Assembly (NCBI GenBank): GCA_049589355.1 | Contig: JBAWAP010000307.1 | Span: 1 to 22,836, forward strand | Direction: 5' to 3' | Length of the DNA stretch: 22,836 nt | Source: JBAWAP01 sp049589355 | Lineage (GTDB): Bacteria; Chloroflexota; Anaerolineae; VGOG01 | Program-made: the position numbers and the translations under genes | Part shown: positions 6,938-13,011 of the stretch, one piece after another | How positions within the stretch are numbered: position 1 is the first letter of the stretch | How the letters are laid out: every line of letters starts with the position of its first letter | The notes under the pieces: model-generated | Told to the model about the DNA's origin: nothing | What the model saw: only the letters and a program-made list of their open reading frames with translations | Databases searched by the model: none

Positions 6938-7572
6938 CGACCTCCCCCATCTTTTATCAGTCGCCCGGCCAGCATCCCCCCCAGCACGGCCAAGTCCTCT
7001 GTGGGCAGGTAATGGCCTGCCACCGCATCGAAGAGCACATTAGCAGAGGCAGGGAACTCTTCGTCCGCCAGATAGAGAACAACGGCTAGCCGGAGGCGTG
7101 GAAATATGGGGAAGAGAAAGGACGCATCGCCATAGGTCAAACTCTCACCTCCCAAGGCCCTAGCAGAGGCCACGAAGCCATCCAAGTCGCTGCCGAAAGC
7201 CTGAGCCAGGCGAAGATTGGCGCGCCGCCGAAAGGCCGCATCGTAAACATGCCCGCCAGGCAGTTCGCGGAAGGAGATCCAATGATCGGCAAGAAGAGTG
7301 CCGTCAGCATTAATGAGGTAGTGCAAGACGAGAATCTGAATAGCAATGGGCGGCTCTTGGTCTATCTCCACCTCCTTCACAGAGATCTCAGGATAGTGGA
7401 CGATGTAGTCTTTTCCCCAGAACCTCACTTCTATCTGGCTGCTGGTATCTATCAACTTAGTGTACTTTGTGTCGCTGCGCAAGGCCACCAGCCAGGGATC
7501 GAGGGATTGCAAATCGTAGACGGCTTTCTCCAGGGCTGGCCCGTAGGTCTCCTCCGGTGTTCTGTGTTTCAT
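6934..7572 (-). CDS. DUF3786 domain-containing protein
   Basis: The start is taken at ATG 7572 because AGGAGG ends five bases upstream; the GTG two codons earlier overlaps that site. The 212 residues include AIQILVLHYL, WISFRELPGGHVYDAAF, GDASFLFPIFPRLRLAVVLYLADEEFPASANVLFDAVAGHYL and a closing helix, the conserved string of DUF3786. The family is common in anaerobes such as Chloroflexota, Clostridia and deltaproteobacteria, sometimes beside corrinoid or metal-cofactor genes. No biochemical role is known to me. It is cytoplasmic, without signal peptide or membrane helices. It is the first gene of a two-gene unit with the SfsA-like gene and is divergent from the isomerase-like gene at 7759. 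Confidence 0.85.
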   Translation of the reverse strand: MKHRTPEETYGPALEKAVYDLQSLDPWLVALRSDTKYTKLIDTSSQIEVRFWGKDYIVHYPEISVKEVEIDQEPPIAIQILVLHYLINADGTLLADHWISFRELPGGHVYDAAFRRRANLRLAQAFGSDLDGFVASARALGGESLTYGDASFLFPIFPRLRLAVVLYLADEEFPASANVLFDAVAGHYLPTEDLAVLGGMLAGRLIKDGGGR

Positions 7573-7603
7573 CGCCACCTCCTAGCTTGTCAAGCTGCTA
7601 TCT

Positions 7604-7632
7604 ATTCTACACGAACCCGACCCAAACGTCAA
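7604..7632 (-). promoter_or_regulatory. Promoter of the DUF3786 gene, -35 inside a repeat array
   Basis: Minus strand TTGACG (7632-7627), 17 bases, TAGAAT (7609-7604), with the gene's AGGAGG about 20 bases further on. The -35 hexamer is made by the heptamer repeat at 7623-7636. The hexamers and spacing are good; not tested. Confidence 0.5.
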
Positions 7633-7700
7633 ACATGAAACGTCAAGCGTCAAAACGTGATCCGTAAAGCAATTGACGTTTCACGCACCACGTTTGACGA
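7623..7700. repeat. Degenerate heptamer array in a divergent intergenic region
   Basis: Consecutive 7-base words on the plus strand: CAAACGT, CAAACAT, GAAACGT, CAAGCGT, one 8-base CAAAACGT and GATCCGT. After AAAGCAA the array turns over to TTGACGT, TTCACGC, ACCACGT, TTGACGA, the same words in reverse complement. The two arms face each other. It lies between divergent promoters and resembles in style the short tandem heptanucleotide repeats described in cyanobacteria. Confidence 0.75.
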
Positions 7701-7708
7701 AGAGATCA

Positions 7709-7738
7709 TTGGCATAGTGAGGCGAAAAGTAGTATAAT
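7709..7738 (+). promoter_or_regulatory. Promoter of the isomerase-like gene
   Basis: TTGGCA (7709-7714), 18 bases, perfect TATAAT (7733-7738). Transcription should begin near 7745, which places the TTG at 7741 upstream of the transcript start and supports ATG 7759 as the start codon. Confidence 0.7.
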
Positions 7739-7758
7739 GTTTGAATGGAGACTATCTC

Positions 7759-8643
7759 ATGGAACCATCCCTGTCCACCATGTGGATTCAACATCGCTTC
7801 GATAATCTCAGCGATTTCTTCGCTGCCGGCAAAGCCCTGGGCTTCGAGCAGTTTGAGCTGGGACACACCGTCAGGCCCGAGATGTTCAGGGGAGTGCAGC
7901 CAGGCCAGCAGACGATTTCCAGCATCCACGCCCCCTGCCCAGCTAACCCAGGCCCGTGGGACTACCTGGCTTCTCAGGATGAGGGAAACCGAAAGCAGGC
8001 GGTAGCCCAAGTAAAGGACACCATCACTTTAGCTCAAAAGCTCAAGGCTCCCATCGTAATCCTGCACATGGGAAAAGTGGTTATAGATCCCTCGCTAGAG
8101 AGGCGGTTGCGTGACCTATACAACGAAGGCAGGAAGGGTACTCAGGAATACGAAGACGCAAAGTGGCGACTGACGGAAGATAGAGCCAGGGTGCAAGCGC
8201 AGAACCTGGCTGCTGCGGCCAGGAGCCTGAAGGAGCTCAGTCAATACGCCAAGGCCACTGACATCAGGCTTGGCCTGGAGAATCGCTATTACTACTACGA
8301 GATCCCCAACATGGAGGAAATGAGCGCTCTCTTGGCCTCGTCAGACACAGCGACGGTCTTCTACTGGCACGATACTGGCCACGCTCAAAATCTGGAGAAC
8401 CTGGGTTTCACCCAACACGAAGAATGGTTAAAGGCCTTCGCCTCGAGGATGGTGGGCGTACACCTCCACGACATCGTGGGATTACAGGATCATCGCGTCG
8501 CTGGCGGCGGCGAGATGAACTGGCCTATGATCGCCTCCTACCTCCCTGCCAAGGCCATTCGCACCTGCGAATTCGATTGGCCCCACAGCGAGGAAGAAAT
8601 CGTGTTCGGCGTGGAATACCTGCGCCAAATGGGGTGCCTCTGA
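7759..8643 (+). CDS. Sugar phosphate isomerase/epimerase-like TIM-barrel protein
   Basis: Start at ATG 7759, eight bases after GGAG (7747-7750), chosen because the TATAAT at 7733-7738 excludes the upstream TTG. The 294-residue protein has the xylose-isomerase-like/AP endonuclease 2 barrel: SSIHAPCP, APIVILHMGKV, LGLENRYYYYEIPN (metal Glu), FYWHDTGHAQN (His/Asp), MVGVHLHDIVG, DHRVAGGGEMNW and RTCEFDWPHS (Glu). These are the usual metal-binding positions, so it is probably an active divalent-metal enzyme. The family includes hexulose epimerases, inosose dehydratases, myo-inositol enzymes and endonuclease IV; the substrate cannot be told. It lies 23 bases before the ProRS-like gene and is probably cotranscribed with it. 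Confidence 0.85.
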   Translation: MEPSLSTMWIQHRFDNLSDFFAAGKALGFEQFELGHTVRPEMFRGVQPGQQTISSIHAPCPANPGPWDYLASQDEGNRKQAVAQVKDTITLAQKLKAPIVILHMGKVVIDPSLERRLRDLYNEGRKGTQEYEDAKWRLTEDRARVQAQNLAAAARSLKELSQYAKATDIRLGLENRYYYYEIPNMEEMSALLASSDTATVFYWHDTGHAQNLENLGFTQHEEWLKAFASRMVGVHLHDIVGLQDHRVAGGGEMNWPMIASYLPAKAIRTCEFDWPHSEEEIVFGVEYLRQMGCL

Positions 8644-8666
8644 GAGTAGCAACGGGAGGTAGGAAC

Positions 8667-10232
8667 ATGCGTCTGTCAAAGCTTTTTGGCCACACCCTGC
8701 GCCGGGTGCCCTCCGAAGCACAAACCGCAAGCCATCAATTGCTCCTCAGGGCCGGCATGATCCGCCCCTCGGCAGCAGGCATATACACCTACCTGCCGCT
8801 GGGTCGTCGAGTTTTGCACAAGATCGAGGAGATCGCGCGCCAGGAAATGGAAGCCATCGGAGGACAGGAGTTGCTAATGCCCCTCACCCTACCCGCCGGG
8901 GAGACCGCAGTTGACCTATGTCGCCAGGAGATCGAATCCTATCGCCAACTGCCCACGCTGATCTATCAGATCCACCCTAAATTCCGCGACGAGTACCGTT
9001 CCCGAGTTGGCTTGATGGAGGCCCGGGAGTTCATAGCGAAAGAAGCCCTCAGTTTTCACCCCGACTCAGAGGGCCTGAACGACTTTTACCAACGCATTTT
9101 CCAGGCTTATGTCAATATTCTCCAGTCTTGCTGCCTGGAGACTGTTGCTGTAGAAACCGAGGCCGGCAACGAGTTCATCGTCTCTTGTGAGGCAGGCAAG
9201 CACACGTTCATCCTATGCTCCGAGTGTGACTATGCGGCCCATGCCGAAGAAGCGGAGTTCGCCAAGCCGGAAGCGCCGCAGCAGACGGAAAGAGCAATTG
9301 AGAAGGTAGCTACGCCAGACTGTAAAACGATCGCGGCTCTGGCTGACTACGTCGGAGTGCCCACCGAAAAGACCTTGAAAGTTGTCTTCTATGCCACGGA
9401 GGAAAGTGAAGTGATCATCGCGGCAATCCGAGGCGACTTAGACATCAGCGAGACCAAACTGAAAAAGGCTCTGGGAATCGCAGACCTATACGTGGCTACC
9501 GAACGAGAAATCTTAGCCGTGGGCGCTGTGCCTGGTTATGGCTCCCCCATCGGGGTACGAGGCGCAAAACTGGTGGTAGACGATTCAGTACTGCTGGGCT
9601 CCAACCTCGTGGCCGGGGCCAACGAGGATGGCTACCATCTGATGAACGTCAACTACCCCCGCGACTTCCAGGCCGACATCCTGACAGACTTCGCTCAAGC
9701 TCGAGCCGGCTACAGTTGTCCCCGTTGTCGTGGTCAACTGACAGAAACATCGGGCATCGTAGTAGGCTACTTAAAGCGCAGCGAGGAGGTTGGGATCACT
9801 TACCTCGATAAGGGTGGCAAGGCCAAGCCCATCGTTATGGGCTCCTACGGCCTAAGCCTGTCGCGGCTGATGGCCGCCGTCGTCGAGCAGCATCATGACC
9901 AGCGTGGCATCATCTGGCCAGCCTCCATCGCTCCCTACCAGATCCACTTTGTCGTCTTGGGAGCTGATGAGAGGATAATGGCCAAAGCAGAGGAGGTCTA
10001 CGCCGACCTAGAAGCCCTGGGCTACGAAATCCTTTATGATGACCGAGATGAGAGCGCCGGGGTCAAGTTCAACGACGCTGACCTCATCGGCGCCCCCTTA
10101 CGCCTCACACTGAGCCGTCGTACCCTGAAGGAGAATACCATTGAGATCAAGCTGCGCTGGGAAGAGGGTTATGAAACCACCGGCCTGGACGTGCTTCCCA
10201 GAGAGCTCGAAAGATTGTTGGCTCTCGGATAG
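8667..10232 (+). CDS. Prolyl-tRNA synthetase-like protein lacking catalytic motifs
   Basis: ATG 8667 follows GGGAGGT (8654-8660) by six bases. The 521 residues align end to end with bacterial ProRS: SHQLLLRAGMIR near the start, FRDE (106-109, motif 2), an INS/YbaK-type editing domain at about 195-345 (TEKTLKVVF, VPGYGSPIG), motif 3 region 391-400, and an anticodon-binding domain from about 425 (GIIWPASIAPYQIH, DDRDESAGVKF). Compared with E. coli ProRS from memory, about 33 residues are missing after residue 79, removing LWxESGR through GPTHE. The GSIGGSxSH segment after 167 is lost. LGTKYS is replaced, and motif 3 reads MGSYGLSLSR instead of MGCYGIGVTR. The editing and anticodon domains look intact. 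It sits upstream of nusA, where proS lies in many bacteria. It may be a non-aminoacylating paralogue, perhaps editing Pro-tRNA, or a divergent active enzyme. Confidence 0.8.
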   Translation: MRLSKLFGHTLRRVPSEAQTASHQLLLRAGMIRPSAAGIYTYLPLGRRVLHKIEEIARQEMEAIGGQELLMPLTLPAGETAVDLCRQEIESYRQLPTLIYQIHPKFRDEYRSRVGLMEAREFIAKEALSFHPDSEGLNDFYQRIFQAYVNILQSCCLETVAVETEAGNEFIVSCEAGKHTFILCSECDYAAHAEEAEFAKPEAPQQTERAIEKVATPDCKTIAALADYVGVPTEKTLKVVFYATEESEVIIAAIRGDLDISETKLKKALGIADLYVATEREILAVGAVPGYGSPIGVRGAKLVVDDSVLLGSNLVAGANEDGYHLMNVNYPRDFQADILTDFAQARAGYSCPRCRGQLTETSGIVVGYLKRSEEVGITYLDKGGKAKPIVMGSYGLSLSRLMAAVVEQHHDQRGIIWPASIAPYQIHFVVLGADERIMAKAEEVYADLEALGYEILYDDRDESAGVKFNDADLIGAPLRLTLSRRTLKENTIEIKLRWEEGYETTGLDVLPRELERLLALG

Positions 10233-10262
10233 CCCAAGCGCCCTTCTGCCCTGAAAAGCGAC

Positions 10263-10291
10263 TTGCACGATTTGCTCAAACATGGTATAAT
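10263..10291 (+). promoter_or_regulatory. Promoter of the nusA operon
   Basis: TTGCAC (10263-10268), 17 bases, perfect TATAAT (10286-10291); expected transcript start near 10298. It lies 30 bases after the ProRS-like stop and gives a leader of about 110 nt before the nusA start. Confidence 0.8.
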
Positions 10292-10316
10292 ATAAACGTC
10301 ATAAGGGTTTTATTGG

Positions 10317-10339
10317 AAAAGTGGGCGGCCCCCACTTTT
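10317..10339 (+). terminator. Attenuator-like hairpin in the nusA leader
   Basis: AAAAGTGGG (10317-10325), loop of five, CCCACTTTT (10331-10339): nine perfect pairs ending in a T run, only about 20 nt after the expected transcript start and 68 nt before nusA. It has the form of an intrinsic terminator, between the promoter and the operon it serves. Confidence 0.6.
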
Positions 10340-10406
10340 CTTGCTATCAGACAGGTTAGCAAACCCACATTATTGCGTTCTAGCACGAAGCAGGAGGAAT
10401 CAAGAC

Positions 10407-12251
10407 TTGAAAAAGAACGATTTAGCAGTGGCCCTTGATCAAATCTGCAGCGAGAGACAGCTGGACAAGGAAGTAGTCCTGGAAGCCATAGAGGTCGCCC
10501 TATTGGCGGCCTACAAGAAAGACTTCGGCTCCTATCAGAACATCACGGCCAAGATAGATCCGGAGACCGGACAAGCCAGGCTCTACACTGCCAAAGAGGT
10601 GGTAGAGGAGATCCAGGATGAGCGCTTTGAGATTTCCCTGGCCGAAGCCAAGAGGACCAACGAGGATGCCGAGCTGGGTGAGCTAGTGATGATTGAGACA
10701 CTCCCCCCAGAGCGCTTCGGGCGCATCGCTGCCCAGACAGCTAAACAGGTCATCCTACAGCGCATCCACGAGGCTGAGCGCGATGCTCTCTTTAACAGCT
10801 ATGCCGAGCGCGAGGGAGAGCTCATCAATGGCACTGTACAGAACATTATGCCTCAAGGTGTAACCCTAAACCTTGGCCGAACTGAGGCCCTCCTTCCTAG
10901 GAGTCAACAGATCCCTGGTGAGTACTACCGGCTCCACCAGCGGGTGCGGGCCTACGTCCTTGAGGTGCGCAAGACAAACCGTGGCCCCCACATTGTCGTC
11001 TCCCGCACTCATCGCAATATGCTTCGCCGCCTGCTCGAGCTGGAGGTGCCCGAGATCTTCAATGGCACGGTCGAGATCAAGGCCATCGCCCGCGAGGCGG
11101 GTTCGCGATCAAAGGTGGCTGTAAACGCTGTCCAAGCGGGGATAGATCCAGTAGGGGCATGTGTAGGTATGCGCGGTGTCAGGATTCAAAGCGTCGTCAA
11201 AGAACTGAATGGAGAGAAGATCGATGTAGTTGAATGGAACCCTGACACGAGCGTTTTCATCGCCAATGCCCTGAGTCCAGCAAAAGTCATGAACGCCTAT
11301 CTGGACGATGATTCCACTGAGGGTAAGACGGCCACCGTCATCGTGCCCGACGACCAGCTCTCCCTGGCCATCGGCAAAGCGGGACAAAATGCCCGCTTGG
11401 CGGCCAAGCTGACCGGCTGGCGCATTGACATCAAGAACACCACAGAAGCTGCCGAGCAGGCCCTGCAAAGAGCCAAAGAAGAAGAGATTGCCCAAATAGC
11501 TGCTGTGGTCGAGAAGAGGGACATCCTAGCCGTAGCCGAGGCTATTCTGATGAGAAAAGAGAAAGTTCCCCCCACGGCTGCAGAGCTGCAGGTGCTTGGA
11601 GAGGCGATTGATGTAATAGAGACGGCTAGTGCCAAAGCGAGAGTCGAAGAAGGCGTCCCCGCCGAGGGTGAGGTGCCCATCGAGGTGTTGGATCTTAGCA
11701 CCCGGGTCTATAACTCTCTCAATCAGGCGGGAATTGCCAAAGTGGGGGAGATACTGGAGAAGTTAGCTGAAGGCGATGAAGAGATACTGGCCATAAAGAA
11801 CTTCGGCCCGAAATCGTTGGCCGAATTAAAAGAGCGGTTGCAAGCTAAAGGCTTCGTCCCCGTCAAGGAGGAAGGAGAGATTGAGGCAGTTAGCGAAGAG
11901 CAAATGGAAGTGGTCGAGGTAGAGGGGATGGAACTGGCTGCTCGGGAAGTAGAAGAGATAGCCGAAGTAGCCGAGGTAACCGAGGAAGCAGCGGAAGCCG
12001 TGTCTGCCAAGGCAGAGGTGTCAGTCGAGGAGATGAAGCCGGCCGAGGAGGCGATCAAAGAAGAGGAACCTATCGCGGAGTACGAGGAAGAAGAAGAGAT
12101 ATACGAGGACGAGGAGGAAGACGAATCCGAGGAGCGCCGAAAGAAAGAGAAGAAACGCGAGTTGGTCTACGACGAGGAACTAGGGAAGGTAGTGGCCAAG
12201 CGACAGCGCAAGCCCAGCCGCCGCCGTGAGGACTGGGAGGACTACTACTAG
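10407..12251 (+). CDS. nusA: Transcription termination/antitermination factor NusA
   Basis: The start is TTG 10407, nine bases after AGGAGG (10392-10397); longer readings of the frame have no ribosome site. 614 residues: N-terminal RNA-polymerase-binding domain (1-125), S1 (about 136-200, INGTVQNIMPQGVTLNLG), KH1 (IDPVGACVGMRGVRI, 257-271) and KH2 (SLAIGKAGQNARLAAKL, about 329-345). Residues 424-485 (PIEVLDLSTRVYNSL, AGIAKVGEIL, IKNFGPKSLAELKERL) closely resemble the C-terminal helix-hairpin-helix domain of RNA polymerase alpha. A very acidic stretch and a basic end (KRQRKPSRRREDWEDYY) follow. NusA binds elongating polymerase and nascent RNA and modulates pausing, termination and antitermination. 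It is the first gene of the operon, behind a promoter and an attenuator-like hairpin that may allow self-control. rimP, often directly upstream, is absent here. Confidence 0.95.
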   Translation: MKKNDLAVALDQICSERQLDKEVVLEAIEVALLAAYKKDFGSYQNITAKIDPETGQARLYTAKEVVEEIQDERFEISLAEAKRTNEDAELGELVMIETLPPERFGRIAAQTAKQVILQRIHEAERDALFNSYAEREGELINGTVQNIMPQGVTLNLGRTEALLPRSQQIPGEYYRLHQRVRAYVLEVRKTNRGPHIVVSRTHRNMLRRLLELEVPEIFNGTVEIKAIAREAGSRSKVAVNAVQAGIDPVGACVGMRGVRIQSVVKELNGEKIDVVEWNPDTSVFIANALSPAKVMNAYLDDDSTEGKTATVIVPDDQLSLAIGKAGQNARLAAKLTGWRIDIKNTTEAAEQALQRAKEEEIAQIAAVVEKRDILAVAEAILMRKEKVPPTAAELQVLGEAIDVIETASAKARVEEGVPAEGEVPIEVLDLSTRVYNSLNQAGIAKVGEILEKLAEGDEEILAIKNFGPKSLAELKERLQAKGFVPVKEEGEIEAVSEEQMEVVEVEGMELAAREVEEIAEVAEVTEEAAEAVSAKAEVSVEEMKPAEEAIKEEEPIAEYEEEEEIYEDEEEDESEERRKKEKKRELVYDEELGKVVAKRQRKPSRRREDWEDYY

Positions 12252-12332
12252 TAACGAGGCAATGAGTTAACAAGTCAACGAGTAAGGCATTAACGAGTCA
12301 CTCGTTACCCTCATTGCCCCGTTGACTCGTTA
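12252..12332. repeat. Facing octamer repeat arrays between nusA and ylxR
   Basis: Immediately after the nusA stop, 8-base words follow one another: TAACGAGG, CAATGAGT, TAACAAGT, CAACGAGT, a spacer AAGGCAT, TAACGAGT. After two bases comes the reverse-complement arm CTCGTTAC, CCTCATTG, ccccgttg, ACTCGTTA. The centre 12291-12307 is a perfect palindrome (TAACGAG-TCA-CTCGTTA). It fills the whole junction up to 13 bases before the ylxR ATG. Same design as the heptamer array at 7623-7700 but a different word and period. Confidence 0.75.
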
Positions 12333-12345
12333 CTAGAGATTGAGA

Positions 12346-12627
12346 ATGTCTCGCAAACACATACCGCAACGAACTTGTGTCAGTTGTAGACAGATACGCT
12401 CCAAGCGGGAGATGGTGCGCGTCGTCCGAACGCCCGATGGCGGAGTGGAGGTAGACGAAACAGGGAAGAGGTCTGGCCGAGGCGCTTACCTTTGCCGACG
12501 CCAAGAATGTTGGGAGATAGCGCTGAAGAAAGATCGCCTGGAGCACGCTCTCAAAACCAGCTTAACCGATGAAGAGCGAGCAACATTTGAAGAATTCGCT
12601 CACGGGCTACCGGAGACCGAGGAGTGA
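12346..12627 (+). CDS. ylxR: YlxR family RNA-binding protein (DUF448)
   Basis: 93 residues from ATG 12346; a TTG two codons earlier is the alternative and neither has a strong ribosome site, only GAGATTGAG. It shows the family string PQRTCVSCRQIRSKREMVRVVR, DETGKRSGRGAYLCRRQECWEIALKK. YlxR is a small basic nucleoid- or RNA-associated protein encoded between nusA and infB in most Gram-positive-type operons; a regulatory role, and in some species RNase P binding, has been reported. The octamer array directly upstream has replaced the usual junction. The usual next gene, an L7Ae-like ylxQ, is absent; a 384-nt gap follows. Confidence 0.9.
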   Translation: MSRKHIPQRTCVSCRQIRSKREMVRVVRTPDGGVEVDETGKRSGRGAYLCRRQECWEIALKKDRLEHALKTSLTDEERATFEEFAHGLPETEE

Positions 12628-13011
12628 GGGGCTCAAGGTGGAAGATAGAGCACCTGGGGAACCAAGGGAGGTAAGGCGATGAGGAATTGATCTGAGTGTG
12701 AACTCGTCTATCCCCTCGCTACTAACCCCGCTTCTCCCTACATAGACAGCCACTCCGCATCTTCACCCCAGAGAATTCGGTGATCCATTACACCGAGTTC
12801 GCAAGGGAAACCACTATTCGCTGAACTCCATGCTAATCATAGACTGGCTACCGGATACTTCGATGGAGAAACCAGGTTTCCCCTATCTGAGCAAGTAGAT
12901 CGTTGCTTCTTGCGGTCTCCTAGGGCGCGAAAAGGTGTCTTAACAACCAAAAACCTGGTTTCTGATCCCTTCTAAAGTGTCCGATATTCAGTTGCTAGAA
13001 AGGGGAGATAT
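12628..13011. other. 384-nt region without a supported gene between ylxR and infB
   Basis: No ORF with plausible family identity on either strand. It holds a strong but orphan ribosome site AAGGGAGGT (12664-12672) with ATG AGG AAT TGA at 12679-12690, a stem GAATTCGGTG/CACCGAGTTC around 12767-12802, and an imperfect palindrome pair at 12867-12879 and 12951-12963. The infB ribosome site GGGGAG lies at 13002-13007. Many operons carry ylxQ at this place, so a decayed gene is possible but nothing recognisable remains. Confidence 0.5.
12867..12963. repeat. 13-bp inverted repeat AGAAACCAGGTTT, 97-bp span
   Basis: AGAAACCAGGTTT (12867-12879) is perfectly complementary to AAACCTGGTTTCT (12951-12963) with 71 bases between. 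Each copy is also a short palindrome around GAAACC-A-GGTTTC. It may be a pair of dispersed palindromic repeats or the ends of a small non-autonomous element; no coding content inside. Confidence 0.5.

Noticed and set aside
7623..7700. CRISPR array
   Set aside because: Repeat units are 7-8 bases without spacers of constant length; no cas genes.
7741..7758. Upstream TTG start for the isomerase-like gene
   Set aside because: It lies three bases after TATAAT, upstream of the expected transcript start, and has no ribosome site, whereas ATG 7759 has GGAG at the right distance.
8424..8666. N-terminal extension of the ProRS-like frame into the previous gene
   Set aside because: The extension overlaps conserved isomerase coding sequence; the ATG at 8667 has a strong ribosome site and matches the usual ProRS start MRxSxxF.
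10341..10406. Longer nusA start at 10341
   Set aside because: No ribosome site, non-family sequence, and the TTG at 10407 follows AGGAGG and gives the usual NusA N-terminus.
12767..12802. Transcription terminator between ylxR and infB
   Set aside because: The stem is imperfect and there is no T tract on the plus strand after it; infB belongs to the same operon in most genomes.
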